In this document: positions 38,670 through 48,840 of the stretch, piece by piece
How the letters are laid out: every line of letters begins with the position of its first letter
Numbering within the stretch: position 1 is the first letter of the stretch
Assembly (NCBI RefSeq): GCF_021538675.1
Contig: NZ_JAJUKH010000003.1
Coordinates: forward strand, 62,001 to 126,000
Origin: Paenarthrobacter sp. AR 02
GTDB taxonomy: Bacteria; Actinomycetota; Actinomycetes; Actinomycetales; Micrococcaceae
DNA length: 64,000 nucleotides
Direction of reading: 5' to 3'
The notes under the pieces: model-generated
What the model saw: only the letters and a program-made list of their open reading frames with translations
Told to the model about the DNA's origin: nothing
The model's database searches: none
Translations under genes and position numbers: made by a program

Positions 38670-39863
38670 ATGAGTCAGTTCCTCGCCAAAGTCCCACGTG
38701 GCTGGCTGATCCTTGCGTGCATTGGGCTCATTGCCCTGAACATGCGCGGGCCTTTCGGTGCCGTGGCGCCAGTGGTGGATTCCCTGCGGCGGGACCTCGG
38801 ATTCTCGCCGGTGGAACTCGGGCTGCTGACCGGAATTCCCGTGCTCTGCTTCTCCCTGGCGTCCCCTTTGGCCTCGTTGGCCGGACGCCGCCTCGGAGCT
38901 GAATTCGCCGTGATGCTCACCCTGGTTGGGGTGTTGGCCGGTGTGGTAATCCGCTCCAGCGGCGGCGGTGCCCTGGTCATGGCCGGAACGGTCATCATTG
39001 GTTTGGCCATCACCATCGGCAATATCGCGGTGCCGCTCATCATCAGGCGCGACTTCGCACCGCGCCGCCAGGACACCGCCATGGGGGTCTACACGGCTGC
39101 GCTCAACATCGGCTCGTTCCTGACATCCGTAGCCACAGCACCTCTGGCGGAGTTGGTGGGTTGGCGGCTGGCCCTTGCCGCCAGCGCACTGCTGGCGTTG
39201 GCCGCGATTGTGTTCTGGGTGCCGACAGTTGGTGCACGGCGGGCTTTGGTTCCTGCCGCTGTTCCCGTCCCTGCTGCAACCAGGGCTGGCCAGGTATCCG
39301 GTGTCGGCTGGCTGACAGCTGGGCTGACGCTCGGGTTCGCAGGCCAGGCCTTCTCCTACTACGGCGTCACTGCCTGGCTGCCCAGCTTCCTCGCGGATGA
39401 GCTCGCCATGGGCGCCGCAGAAGCCGGTGCCGGTTCCTCGCTCTTCCAGATCTTCGCGATTGTTGGCGGCCTGGGCGTACCGCTCCTGGCCCGCTTGGCC
39501 AGTACGACGACGGTGGCGGTCACCTTGAGTGGGTTGTGGCTGGCCGTTCCCGTGGGCCTGTTGCTGGCTCCCGGGTTCTGGTGGCTGTGGTCCTCCATGG
39601 GAGGCATTGCGCAAGGCGGTGGCATCACGGTGATCTTCATTGCCATCATCAAGTTCGCACACTCCCAGGCAGCGGCCGGGAAGATGTCCGCCGTCGTGCA
39701 GGGCGTTGGCTACTGCTTCGCGGCGCTGGCGCCCACCATCGTTGGTTTCGTGCACAGTGTTTCCGGCGGCTGGACCGTCCCGCTTTTCGTGATCCTCGGC
39801 TCCGTGCTCGCGTTCTGCATATGCACCACCTTGTCCGTGCGCTGGGTGGCCCGGCAACGCTAG
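38670..39863 (+). CDS. MFS transporter, CynX/NimT type
   Basis: A 397-residue, 12-helix transporter. The first helix ends LNMRGPFGAVAPVVD, and the GRRLGAEFA loop between helices 2 and 3 is MFS-like. The family exports or imports small anions or drugs such as cyanate or nitroimidazole. Substrate cannot be assigned. It lies 82 bp after the ROK gene but has no evident link to it. Confidence 0.85.
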   Translation: MSQFLAKVPRGWLILACIGLIALNMRGPFGAVAPVVDSLRRDLGFSPVELGLLTGIPVLCFSLASPLASLAGRRLGAEFAVMLTLVGVLAGVVIRSSGGGALVMAGTVIIGLAITIGNIAVPLIIRRDFAPRRQDTAMGVYTAALNIGSFLTSVATAPLAELVGWRLALAASALLALAAIVFWVPTVGARRALVPAAVPVPAATRAGQVSGVGWLTAGLTLGFAGQAFSYYGVTAWLPSFLADELAMGAAEAGAGSSLFQIFAIVGGLGVPLLARLASTTTVAVTLSGLWLAVPVGLLLAPGFWWLWSSMGGIAQGGGITVIFIAIIKFAHSQAAAGKMSAVVQGVGYCFAALAPTIVGFVHSVSGGWTVPLFVILGSVLAFCICTTLSVRWVARQR

Positions 39864-39964
39864 CTCTGGCGTGCCCGTTTCGATGGGTTGCTGCGGATTA
39901 GACGGTAGGAAGCGTCTTGCGTGCAGCGAGTCGTCGAAGTGGGGTGCGTTTCGGACATGGGGAA

Positions 39965-40039
39965 GCCCCGTTGCTGGGCTGCCTCCCCGACCATCGGGGT
40001 CACTTGTTGCGAAGAGTGCAGGCAGCCCAGCGTCGGGGC
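39965..40039. repeat. Nested inverted repeat between convergent genes
   Basis: GCCCCG and CGGGGC (outer) flank GCTGGGCTGCCT and AGGCAGCCCAGC (12-bp perfect), which enclose a CCCCGA-n3-TCGGGG hairpin. The structure fills the 217-bp gap between the MFS gene and aceB. It may be a bidirectional terminator or a REP-like element. Confidence 0.65.
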
Positions 40040-40080
40040 GTGGTGTCCGCGGCGTGTGTCGCGGGGCTTGTGGTGCCTCC

Positions 40081-41733
40081 CTAGGCGGCGACGAGTTCCT
40101 CTGCCGTGGCCTCTTCACGGGCCTCGGTGAGGAAACGGGCGTACGCCGGGATGGTCAGAAAGGTGGGGAACTCCTCTGCCAGGGTTACTTCCTCGAAGAT
40201 GGCGCGGGCATCAGCGAAGCGGTCACCGTCGAAGCGTTCCAGCCGGGCGAATTCCTCGTCCAGCATGTCCTCCACCCATTCGCGGGTGATGATGTCGCCG
40301 TGGTCGGTGATCGCGTGGGAGTGGATCCACTGCCACAGCTGGGATCGCGAGATCTCCGCGGTGGCGGCGTCCTCCATGAGGTTGTGGATAGCCACGGCCC
40401 CGTTACCGCGCAGCCAGGACTCGATGTAGCGGATACCTACCTCGATGTTCAGGCGCACGCCGCCCTCGGTGATGGTGCCTTCCGTGCTGGCAATGTCGAT
40501 CAGTGCACGGTCATCGGGGGTGACGTCCTCGCGGGACTTGCCCAGCTGGTTTGGCTTGTCCCCGAGCACCTCGTCGAAGACTTCACGGCAGACCGGAACC
40601 AGGTCCGGGTGGGCCACCCAGGATCCGTCAAAGCCGTCGTTGGCTTCGCGGGTCTTGTCGGCACGAACCTTTTCAAACGATGCCTGGTTGGCTGCCTCGT
40701 CCTTGCGGTTAGGGACAGCGGCTGCCATGCCCCCAATTGCCATGGCACCTCGCCGGTGGCAAGCGCGGACCAGTTGCTCGGTGTAGGCCCGCATGAACGG
40801 CTGGGTCATGGTGACCTGGCCGCGGTCCGGGAGCACGAAGCGCGGCCCGCGGGTACGGAAATTCTTGATCAGCGAGAAAATGTAGTCCCACCGGCCGGCG
40901 TTCAAACCGCTCGCGTGGTCGCGCAGTTCGTAAAGGATCTCCTCCATCTCGAACGCGGCCGTGATGGTCTCGATCAGCACAGTGGCGCGGATGGTGCCCT
41001 GCGGGATGCCGAGCAGGTCCTGTGCCAACACAAAGATGTCGTTCCAGAGTCGGGCTTCCAGGTGGTTCTCGATCTTCGGCAGGTAGAAGTACGGTCCCTT
41101 GCCCTGGGCCAGGAGGCGCCGGGCGTTGTGGAAGAAGTACAGGCCGAAGTCAACGATCCCGCCGGCGATCGGCTTGCCATCGATCAGCATGTGCTTCTCC
41201 GGCAGGTGCCAGCCGCGGGGACGGACAACAATGGTGGGCAGGTCCTCGGCAGACTTGAGCTTGTATTCCTTGCCCTCGGGGGACGTGAAATCGATCCGGC
41301 GCTCCAGCGCGTCGGTCAGGTTCAGCTGGCCCTGGATGACGTTGCGCCACGTCGGCGTCGACGAGTCTTCCATGTCCGCCAGCCACACCTTTGCCCCCGA
41401 GTTCAGGGCATTGATGGTCATCTTCTTGTCCACCGGACCGGTAATCTCCACGCGGCGATCCTCCAGACCCGGAGCCGGGGGAGCTACCCGCCACGACGGG
41501 TCATTGCGGATGCCCTCGGTCTCCGGCAGGAAACGCGGATCCTGGCCACTCGAGATCTGGTTACGACGTGCGTGCCGAGCCTGCATCAGCTCCTGGCGAC
41601 GATCAGCCGTGGCCCGGTGCAGCTTGCCGACGAACTCAAGCGCATCCGGCGTCAAAACCTCGTTCTGCCGCGAAATGGGCTGCGCGGTCAACGTAATGCC
41701 ATTAATAGTGAAGTTGTCGGTGAAGCTGTTCAT
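40081..41733 (-). CDS. aceB: Malate synthase A
   Basis: A 550-residue enzyme condensing glyoxylate and acetyl-CoA to malate. Recognisable are [39 protein letters not shown] and the C-terminal catalytic region [22 protein letters not shown] split over about 470-490. It is downstream of aceA on the same strand after 208 bp that hold a hairpin. Expected to be RamB-controlled with aceA. Confidence 0.95.
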   Translation of the reverse strand: MNSFTDNFTINGITLTAQPISRQNEVLTPDALEFVGKLHRATADRRQELMQARHARRNQISSGQDPRFLPETEGIRNDPSWRVAPPAPGLEDRRVEITGPVDKKMTINALNSGAKVWLADMEDSSTPTWRNVIQGQLNLTDALERRIDFTSPEGKEYKLKSAEDLPTIVVRPRGWHLPEKHMLIDGKPIAGGIVDFGLYFFHNARRLLAQGKGPYFYLPKIENHLEARLWNDIFVLAQDLLGIPQGTIRATVLIETITAAFEMEEILYELRDHASGLNAGRWDYIFSLIKNFRTRGPRFVLPDRGQVTMTQPFMRAYTEQLVRACHRRGAMAIGGMAAAVPNRKDEAANQASFEKVRADKTREANDGFDGSWVAHPDLVPVCREVFDEVLGDKPNQLGKSREDVTPDDRALIDIASTEGTITEGGVRLNIEVGIRYIESWLRGNGAVAIHNLMEDAATAEISRSQLWQWIHSHAITDHGDIITREWVEDMLDEEFARLERFDGDRFADARAIFEEVTLAEEFPTFLTIPAYARFLTEAREEATAEELVAA

Positions 41734-41832
41734 TTCAAGACTCCTAAGAAAATGTTCGACGGCGGCGCTTCCGTGAGGTGCGCACGAGGCCGGAGGTGCG
41801 GTGATGCGGCAGCCTGCGTAAAAGGGGCCCTG

Positions 41833-41874
41833 CGTCCCGGTCCGTCCTCGCTCAGCGAGGTCGAAACCGGGACG
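41833..41874 (-). terminator. Nested hairpin between aceA and aceB
   Basis: CGTCCCGGT and ACCGGGACG form a perfect 9-bp outer stem around a CCTCGC-TCA-GCGAGG hairpin. It lies after the aceA stop and before aceB, so it may attenuate or process the transcript. Confidence 0.5.
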
Positions 41875-41941
41875 TGGGGAATAGCAGGCCGAGCATTACC
41901 GCAGCGGAGGCCGGAGGTGACAACCGCCGTCGGGGGTGTGG

Positions 41942-43258
41942 TTAGTGGAACTGGCCCTCTTCGGTGGATCCCACCAAGGCCAAAGTGGATGCGTTCGGGT
42001 TGAGCGCTGTGGCGATGTCGTCGAAGTAGCCGGTGCCGACTTCGCGCTGGTGCTTGGTGGCGGTGTAGCCGCGGGACTCGGAGGCAAATTCCTTTTCCTG
42101 GAGCTCGACGTAGGCGCTCATGCCTTCACGGGCGTAGCCGTGGGCGAGGTCGAACATCGAGTAGTTCAGGGCGTGGAAGCCGGCCAGGGTGATGAACTGG
42201 AACGTGAAGCCCATGGCACCGAGTTCGCGCTGGAACTTGGCGATGGTGGTGTCGTCCAGGTGCTTGCGCCAGTTAAAGGACGGGGAGCAGTTGTAAGAGA
42301 GCATCTGGTCCGGGAACTCGGCCTTGACCGATTCGGCGAACTTGCGGGCCAGTTCCAGGTCCGGGGTGCCCGTCTCCATCCAGATGAGGTCGGAGTACGG
42401 GGCGTAGACCTTGGCACGGGCGATGCAGGGTTCGATGCCGTTGCGGACCTTGTAGAAGCCCTCGGCAGTGCGTTCGCCGGTGATGAATTCCTGGTCGCGC
42501 TCATCAACGTCGGAGGTAATCAGGGTCGCTGCCTCGGCGTCGGTGCGGGCGATGACCACCGTCGGCGTACCGGCGACGTCGGCTGCCAGGCGGGCTGCGT
42601 TCAGTGTCCGGATGTGCTGCTGGGTGGGGATCAGGACCTTGCCGCCGAGGTGGCCACACTTCTTCTCCGATGCCAGCTGGTCTTCCCAGTGAACGCCCGA
42701 GGCACCTGCGGTGATCATGGATTTCATGAGTTCGTAGGCGTTGAGCGGGCCCCCAAAGCCGGCTTCGGCGTCGGCGACAATCGGGACCAGCCAGTCCTCG
42801 ACGGTCTGGACGCCTTCAGAGTATTCGATCTGGTCGGCGCGCAGCAGGGCATTGTTGATGCGGCGGACAACCTGCGGGACCGAGTTTGCCGGGTAGAGCG
42901 ACTGGTCCGGGTAGGTCTGGCCGGAGAGGTTGGCATCCGCTGCCACCTGCCAACCGGAGAGGTAGATGGCCCGGAGACCGGCCTTGACCTGCTGGACAGC
43001 CTGGTTGCCGGTCAGTGCACCCAAAGCGTTGGTGTAACCGCCGGTGGGAGCTTCCTCGGTGAGCTGCTTCCAGAGCTTCTCCGAACCGCGGCGGGCCAGG
43101 GTGTGCTCTTCGGAGACGCGGCCGCGGAGGCGGACGACGTCTGATGCCGAGTAATCACGGGTGACGCATTCCCAACGCGGGTTGGCGGACCATTCAAGTT
43201 CCAGCGCTGCGGCCTGCTGCTCTGCACTCTGCTCTGCTGGTTCAAATGAAGCGGTCAT
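41942..43258 (-). CDS. aceA: Isocitrate lyase
   Basis: A 438-residue lyase that splits isocitrate to glyoxylate and succinate, the first glyoxylate-shunt step. The catalytic [11 protein letters not shown] motif is at about 210-220, with [11 protein letters not shown] and the PEP-mutase-like fold. The ATG at 43258 ([10 protein letters not shown]) has the usual length; a longer frame extends into the promoter. It diverges from the RamB-like gene. Confidence 0.96.
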   Translation of the reverse strand: MTASFEPAEQSAEQQAAALELEWSANPRWECVTRDYSASDVVRLRGRVSEEHTLARRGSEKLWKQLTEEAPTGGYTNALGALTGNQAVQQVKAGLRAIYLSGWQVAADANLSGQTYPDQSLYPANSVPQVVRRINNALLRADQIEYSEGVQTVEDWLVPIVADAEAGFGGPLNAYELMKSMITAGASGVHWEDQLASEKKCGHLGGKVLIPTQQHIRTLNAARLAADVAGTPTVVIARTDAEAATLITSDVDERDQEFITGERTAEGFYKVRNGIEPCIARAKVYAPYSDLIWMETGTPDLELARKFAESVKAEFPDQMLSYNCSPSFNWRKHLDDTTIAKFQRELGAMGFTFQFITLAGFHALNYSMFDLAHGYAREGMSAYVELQEKEFASESRGYTATKHQREVGTGYFDDIATALNPNASTLALVGSTEEGQFH

Positions 43259-43361
43259 TATCTGTCTCCTAGGTGGTGCCCGGCCCGGCCTCTGCTGCTT
43301 CGTTGCGGCATCGGCCGGGTAGCCCGGGGTCTGTATTTCTTTTTCGTAGGACCTACTTTTC

Positions 43362-43411
43362 TGCACTTTCAAGAGGCTTTCTAGAGGAAAACTATGGAAA
43401 GAAATGCACTT
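43362..43411. promoter_or_regulatory. TGCACTT direct repeats between aceA and ramB
   Basis: TGCACTT occurs at 43362-43368 and 43405-43411 in the divergent promoter. RamB sites in corynebacteria are short A/T and TGCA-containing elements, so these are candidate binding sites. The second copy overlaps a possible regulator start codon. Confidence 0.35.
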
Positions 43412-44918
43412 CTTCGCGTATTCTCAAGAAATGTCGCCTGTGAGCTGGAATCGCGAAGTAGTGTCGCCGTCGTCGTCCCCTGCGTCCCCGGAACTGGACG
43501 TCATCAGCCTTGGCCGCCGCGTGCGGCACCTGCGCAAGCAGGCCGGGCTGACGCTGGACGACTTGAGTGCCGCCGTCGGGACTGCTCCAAGCCAGCTGAG
43601 CCTGATCGAAAACGGCAAGCGCGAGCCCAAACTGGGGCTGCTGCAGCAGCTGGCCGTCGCACTCAACGTAAGCATCGACCAGCTGCTCGGGGCCGAGCCG
43701 CCCAGCCGCCGCGCGGCGCTGGAAATCGAGTTGGAACGGTACCAGCGCGGACCCCTGTACGAGTCCCTGAATCTCCCGAAAATCCGCATCAGTTCGCGGC
43801 TTCCGCTGGAAGTTCTCGAGGCGCAGGTGGGGCTGCTTCAGGAGCTCGAACGCAAGCTTAACGAGCAAGCCGCGACGCCGGAGGAAGCCCGCCGCGCGAA
43901 CGGCGAGTTGCGTGCCATGATGCGCGAGCGCGGCAACTATTTCCCCGAGTATGAGGCCGAAGCGCAGAAGGTCCTCAAAGGGGTCGGCTACACCACCGGT
44001 CCGCTGAGCCAGCACGTCATTGCCGACATCGCCGAGAATCTCGGTTTCACCCTCCACCACGTGGGCGATTTGCCCCATTCCACGCGCTCCGTGACGGATT
44101 TGAAGAACCACAGAATTTATCTCACGCAGAACCAGCGGCAGGACCACGATCCCAGGTCTGTTTTGCTGCAGGCCCTGGGGCATTACGTTTTGGGGCACGA
44201 GACTCCGCGGAACTACGGCGATTTCCTGGCTCAGCGGGTGGCTACCAACTATTTCGCCGCTGCGCTCCTGCTGCCGGAGCATGCCACCGTGGAGTTCCTG
44301 CAAAAAGCCAAAGCCGCAAAGGAAATCGCTGTGGAGGACATTCGCGACGCGTTTGCGGTGTCGTATGAGACGGCCGCCCACCGCTTCACTAATTTGGCTA
44401 CCCAGCACCTGGGCCTCACCACGCATTTCCAGAAGACCCACCAGTCCGGCATCATCTACAAGGCCTACGAAAACGACGGCGTGAACTTTCCACAGGACCA
44501 CACGGGGGCCATCGAAGGGCAGCCGTCGTGCAAGGCGTGGACCTCCCGGGCAGTGTTCGATGTGCCCGACAAGTTCAGCGCCTACAGCCAGTACACGGAC
44601 ACGCCATCGGGCACCTACTGGTGCACTGCACGCACTGAACGGTCCGCGACCGGCGAGTTTTCGCTGAGTATCGGCGTCCCGTACCAGCACGTGAAGTGGT
44701 TCCGTGGGCGGGAGACCACCGCACGGGCAACCTCCAATTGCCCGGACCCGAATTGCTGTAAACGACCCCCGGAGTCACTGGCGAACGAGTGGGCCGGAAA
44801 CGCCTGGCCTTCCGCCCGGGCACACTCCCACCTGTTGGCCGCCATGCCTCCCGGCGCGTTCCCCGGCGTTGACGAAACCGAGGTCTACTCCTTCCTGGCG
44901 GCGCACTCCGAACGCTAA
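43404..44918 (+). CDS. ramB: RamB-like regulator of acetate metabolism
   Basis: A 504-residue regulator. The XRE helix-turn-helix is at about 35-95 ([20 protein letters not shown] then [13 protein letters not shown]). An IrrE-like/short-chain fatty acid regulator region follows, with [13 protein letters not shown] near 250 resembling a peptidase-like helix. The last 100 residues carry Cys pairs ([11 protein letters not shown]). Family members control aceA, aceB and acetate activation. The true start may be ATG 43431. Divergence from aceA supports the call. Confidence 0.88.
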   Translation: MHFFAYSQEMSPVSWNREVVSPSSSPASPELDVISLGRRVRHLRKQAGLTLDDLSAAVGTAPSQLSLIENGKREPKLGLLQQLAVALNVSIDQLLGAEPPSRRAALEIELERYQRGPLYESLNLPKIRISSRLPLEVLEAQVGLLQELERKLNEQAATPEEARRANGELRAMMRERGNYFPEYEAEAQKVLKGVGYTTGPLSQHVIADIAENLGFTLHHVGDLPHSTRSVTDLKNHRIYLTQNQRQDHDPRSVLLQALGHYVLGHETPRNYGDFLAQRVATNYFAAALLLPEHATVEFLQKAKAAKEIAVEDIRDAFAVSYETAAHRFTNLATQHLGLTTHFQKTHQSGIIYKAYENDGVNFPQDHTGAIEGQPSCKAWTSRAVFDVPDKFSAYSQYTDTPSGTYWCTARTERSATGEFSLSIGVPYQHVKWFRGRETTARATSNCPDPNCCKRPPESLANEWAGNAWPSARAHSHLLAAMPPGAFPGVDETEVYSFLAAHSER

Positions 44919-44924
44919 CCCCCA

Positions 44925-44988
44925 ACGCTCTCTCACGTTCCGCCCGCTTGGGGTGGACGCTCTCTCACGTCCCGGCTGGCGATCCACG
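44925..44988. repeat. 32-bp repeat, two units (locus 1)
   Basis: ACGCTCTCTCACGT occurs at 44925-44938 and 44957-44970, exactly 32 bp apart. It lies in the gap between two convergent genes. The same unit and period occur in the array at 55554-55760. Confidence 0.75.
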
Positions 44989-45036
44989 GAACGGCGGGGT
45001 CTTACGCACACGTTTGATTCGAGGGGCGGGGACCAG

Positions 45037-45525
45037 CTAGTCTGTGCGCCCGGTTTCGGTCCACGGCACGCTGCGTGGAGGAAGCTCTACGAACGCGGAG
45101 GCTTGCGCGCGCTGGGTTCGGGACGCTTGAGGATTCAGGTCGGAGCACCATGCGGGATAGACGCGGAAGCCGCGCTTGCCTGGATGGAATTCGGAAGTGA
45201 CGTATCCAAGCGAGATCAGGTACGAGGGTGAGAATCGGAAGACCCCGAACCGGTCCCGCTCTTCTACGAAGACCATCAGTCCCGACAATGACTCGCCAGC
45301 TGTAAATGGCCTGGTCGATCCGCCTCCGTCGCGCTTCCAGACCGCGACAAAGGCGCCCTGCTTCGTCGGCGTGATCCGAGCCGTGCGGATCCGCCACCAC
45401 TCCTTCCCAAACAGTACGACTCCAGATTCATAGTCGCTGTTCTGCTCTTCTGCCTGGATGATGGGCTGCGGATCATCCGAAGCCAACGAGCATGCGGTGA
45501 AGTGTTTGAGTGCCTGGAAACTCAC
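45037..45525 (-). CDS. MepB-like protein
   Basis: A 162-residue protein with the MepB family pattern: YESGVVLFGKEWWRIRTARITPTKQG near 32-57 followed by FVAVWKRD and FSPSYLISLGYVTS. The family is associated with a multidrug-export locus in staphylococci but has no proven enzyme activity. It is convergent with ramB and stands alone here. Confidence 0.75.
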   Translation of the reverse strand: MSFQALKHFTACSLASDDPQPIIQAEEQNSDYESGVVLFGKEWWRIRTARITPTKQGAFVAVWKRDGGGSTRPFTAGESLSGLMVFVEERDRFGVFRFSPSYLISLGYVTSEFHPGKRGFRVYPAWCSDLNPQASRTQRAQASAFVELPPRSVPWTETGRTD

Positions 45526-45649
45526 TCCCGAATCCTACTCGCTCCAGAAGAGGACCTCTCCGCCTTGAAACGGCGGCTCCTTCATCTGATGATCCTGAGG
45601 TTCAAGACCAAGCCGCCGCCCGTTAATGGAGTTTCAGTAGGGTGGATGG

Positions 45650-46480
45650 ATGGCCTCATCCCATGACCCGCAGGTGCGGGCGTCCACTGTAAGAACCGGG
45701 GCGTGGATTGCAGCGGCGAGGGCGCTGGAAACTGCCCGCCCGGACCGGCTTTTCAACGACCCCTGGGCCGGGCTTCTGGCGGGCGAAAGCGGCAAAGCGG
45801 CTTTGAACGCCTCACCCTACAACCCGTTCCTGCCAGTCCGGACAAGGTATTTTGACGACCGCATTCTGGGCGCAGTGAGGGAGGAAACCCAAATTGTCCT
45901 GTTGGGCGCGGGCTTGGACACCAGGGCTTTCCGTCTTCCCCTCCCTGCTTCCTGCTTCGTGTTTGAGGTCGACTTTGCCGAGGCTTTCGCGGAGAAGGAA
46001 AGTGTCCTACAGTCCGTGTCGCCCGGATGTGCTCGACGTTGCGTCTTCGCGGACTTTTCCGGACCTTGGATCCAGGCCTTATTGGACGCGGGCTTCGAGC
46101 AGTCCATCCCTACGATCTGGGTTGCCGAAGGTCTCTTCTTTTATCTGACTCTTCCGGACGTTGAGTCTCTGGTCCGAGACACCGCGGCCTTGTCCTGTCA
46201 GGGGTCCACCTTTGTGGCGGATACCTTTGGAACCGGCCTGCTGGACTCGGAAAGCATGGCGCCGCTCGTAGCCCATCGCAAGAACGTTGGCCGGCCGCTG
46301 CCTTTCTGCACAGATACCCCGGAAACGCTGTTTTCAGGTGGAGGTTGGAAGAACACCTCTGTGGTTCAACCGGGTGAGCCACAAGCAAACTTCGGACTCC
46401 TCAGCGCGAAGCCAGGTGCCGTGGGTGCTGACGGACAGCCGAACAATCTCCGCACGTATTTGGTGACCGCGGCCCTGTGA
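45650..46480 (+). CDS. SAM-dependent methyltransferase (LCM family)
   Basis: A 276-residue class I methyltransferase of the leucine-carboxyl-methyltransferase-like group common in actinobacteria. IVLLGAGLDTRAFRL (about 83-97) is the SAM motif; FEVDF supplies the acidic ribose ligand; PTIWVAEGLFFYL is a family signature. RTGAWIAAARALE at the N-terminus also fits. Substrate unknown. Confidence 0.87.
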   Translation: MASSHDPQVRASTVRTGAWIAAARALETARPDRLFNDPWAGLLAGESGKAALNASPYNPFLPVRTRYFDDRILGAVREETQIVLLGAGLDTRAFRLPLPASCFVFEVDFAEAFAEKESVLQSVSPGCARRCVFADFSGPWIQALLDAGFEQSIPTIWVAEGLFFYLTLPDVESLVRDTAALSCQGSTFVADTFGTGLLDSESMAPLVAHRKNVGRPLPFCTDTPETLFSGGGWKNTSVVQPGEPQANFGLLSAKPGAVGADGQPNNLRTYLVTAAL

Positions 46481-46520
46481 GTCCTGCCCGGATAGCCATG
46501 AATGTGCAGCAAACCTGAGT

Positions 46521-47808
46521 TCAGGTTCGCGGCTTCGCCGCGTACGGGGTTCTTTTATCGCGTACTGCGGCAACAGCCTTGGCGACTTGGGCATCGAAGG
46601 CTGCGAGTTGTTCCCTTTCGACAGTACTGGCGGTGAACGCTCTGCGCTCGCAGGGTGTTCCACCGCGCCAGATTCGCTCAATGGAACGGGTTGCGGTGAT
46701 GTCTGCCAGCGGGTTGTCGGAGACGAGGATCAAGTCCGCGCGCAGCCCGACGTCGACCCGCCCCCGATCGCCAAGGCCGAACACGCGCGCCGGTTCAGCG
46801 GTCGCCGCAGTCAGAGCTTGCGCGGGGCTCAGGCCGCACTGAACCAGCAGTTCCAACTCCCGATGCAGGCTTGCGCCGAAGACGGTGCCCGGATTCGGAG
46901 CGTCCGTTCCTGCCAGCAAAACCACTCCTGCCTCGGCGAGACGCCTCACGTTCCCCACGGCACGCGAATACGGCGGCAATATTCGGCCGGTGGTGACCTC
47001 GTGTCCGGCTTTGAGCCGACGCAGCCATTCATCACCGAGCGCATCAGCCAGGCGTGGATCTCCGGCTACAGCCAGACCCCCAGGTTCGCCCAAGGTGTTC
47101 TCGATGGTGGCCAGCGTCGGAGTGACAGCGATTCCGCCTGGCTATTCGTTCGATGAGCGCACCGTCCAGGTCGCCGTCGACGGGAACGTGTGCCAGCACG
47201 TCGATGCCAGCCGAGACGACCTCCTCAACACCGGCAAGCGAGTTCGCATGAGCGACGACGAGCAGTTCCCGGCTGCGCGCCGCAGCAACCAATGCCGTGA
47301 TGGTTTGCGCATTCAACGACGGCCACAGGCCCCCGATCCCCGAAAATATCTTCAGGTAGTCCGCGCCCTCAGCCATACGTTCCGCAACGAAACTTTCTGC
47401 CTCATCAGCGGAACTAAGCGTTGGGAAGGGAGCGTACATCAGCGAGGGGTGTCCGCCTGGTGCCGTGGCGCCGATTCCCGAGGAACGCAGATCGGCAACG
47501 TTTGGCCGTGAACCGGCCTCATGCTTGGATGCTGCTATCAGCTCGGGTTTGCTGAACATGTCCAGAACGGTGGTGACGCCGAAAGTCAATGATTGAGCCA
47601 ATGCCCCGGGAGCGATGTGAACGTGAGAGTCAATCAGTCCAGGCAGCACAGTTCCGCCTGCTGCGTCGATCACGTCGTCGCCCTCTCGGATCGCAGGCGC
47701 TGCCGAGCATTCAGTGATCAGGCCATCAACAAACCGGATAGACGTCCATTCCCGAAGCGTCGTTCCGTCGAACACCTTGGCGTTGACGATTGCAGTACCC
47801 CTGGACAC
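46521..47808 (-). pseudogene. Frameshifted amidohydrolase
   Basis: Two adjacent frames encode halves of one amidohydrolase. The 5' half (47808 to about 47133) has GLIDSHVHIAPGA with the metal H-x-H and FGVTTVLDMF. The 3' half continues with GEPGGLAVAGDPRLA, LLAGTDAPNPG and DLILVSDNPLADI. Near 47132 the sequence reads one base too many: removing one A (minus strand) from CGGAATCGC joins the frames as RRIAVTPTLATIENTLGEP. Either the gene is inactive or it is a sequencing error. The intact protein would be about 425 residues. Confidence 0.75.
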
Positions 47809-47925
47809 GGCATCCTCCCGCCTACTTGCCGCCCGTAGTTCGGAACGACCACTCCCTCACTGGAGTTCGGCTCAGTTTAGTCATCCAGGCGACAGAAACC
47901 GACGAAGATCAACGGCTGGAGCGAG

Positions 47926-48540
47926 CTAGCCGACCAGTCGCTGCACCAGCACCGCCGCAGCTTCAACCACGGCGTCGGCCTCACGCTTGGTGGCGCTCAG
48001 GGCAACTTCCTGTCCGGACACCGTGATTATGTCCGTGATCACCGCAACGGTCAGCCTGCCGAGCGTGTCATCGCTGGTGCCGAGGAGCACCGAGTTCTGC
48101 CGGACCCATTCCCGTCCACGTTCCCGCCGGAGCACTTCGAAGCCCGGGGGAGTGTCGCCCTCGATGAACACACGTTCCAGTTCCCGGTGCTTCCACGTGT
48201 AGTCGAAGTAGCTGCGGCTGCCCACGTTGAACAGTGTCAGGGGATCGTCCTCGCCGGCCTTCCTTGCTTTCGCTACGGCGGCTGCGACGAGTCTTTCGTG
48301 TTCGTTCTGGTAGTCGTTCCAGAGGGCGAGGAAGAGCTCGGTCTTTCCGCCGAAGTGGTGGTAAAGGCTGCCCACACTTGATCCGGCCCGGGCCACGATG
48401 TCCGTGATGCCAGCATCAGTGAAGCCGTGTTCGATGAAGACCCCGGCCGCCGCATCCAACAAGTTTCGCTGGGTGGCCGCCGTGCGGGTCCATTGCCACG
48501 AGCCCGCGTTACTGGCAACGTCGGACGTCTTGCGAACCAT
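47926..48540 (-). CDS. TetR family transcriptional regulator
   Basis: A 204-residue repressor. The N-terminal helix-turn-helix (residues 25-70) reads GFTDAGITDIVARAGSSVGS then LYHHFGGK. The C-terminal half is an all-helical ligand domain. The ATG at 48540 follows GGAAGGAG. It diverges from the cytochrome b561-like gene across 300 bp that hold a palindrome cluster, so it probably represses that gene. Confidence 0.87.
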   Translation of the reverse strand: MVRKTSDVASNAGSWQWTRTAATQRNLLDAAAGVFIEHGFTDAGITDIVARAGSSVGSLYHHFGGKTELFLALWNDYQNEHERLVAAAVAKARKAGEDDPLTLFNVGSRSYFDYTWKHRELERVFIEGDTPPGFEVLRRERGREWVRQNSVLLGTSDDTLGRLTVAVITDIITVSGQEVALSATKREADAVVEAAAVLVQRLVG

Positions 48541-48840
48541 GCAGGGCTCCTTCCCGGGCAGGACGGACACCGGAGTGTCGAGCAGCTATTTTTTGGAATC
48601 CTATCGCCGAAAGAATCCACATAGCCAGCAGCCAGCCTTGACTGGCCACTAAAACGCGGGAAATAATTCTGGAAGTCTGTTCTAGAAATGCACATTGCGG
48701 CATGTATCCGAATGCTGCGATTTTTGACGTCGGACGTCCCGAAACCCGGGTGCCGTTTTCACCGTCGGGCTGCAACTGGTTGAATCGCTATATAGCGCCA
48801 ACTGGTCGCAGCCAAACAAGCCAGAGAGGAACGCGGCCTG
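48541..48840. other. Divergent promoter region, TetR/cytochrome b561
   Basis: This 300-bp gene-free stretch contains an AT-rich segment (48595-48700) and a palindrome cluster near the cytochrome start (48768-48813). No gene was found in it. Confidence 0.5.
48768..48813 (+). promoter_or_regulatory. Palindrome cluster, TetR operator candidate
   Basis: CGCTATATAGCG (48786-48797) is a perfect 12-bp palindrome. It is flanked by two direct CAACTGGT repeats 26 bp apart (48773, 48799) and an outer GGCTGC/GCAGCC pair. It lies 28-73 bp before the cytochrome start codon. Confidence 0.55.

Noticed and set aside
39871..42003. Long plus-strand frame (about 710 codons) over aceB and aceA
   Set aside because: It runs antisense to two well-supported enzymes. 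Long antisense frames are common in high-GC DNA. It has no family motif.
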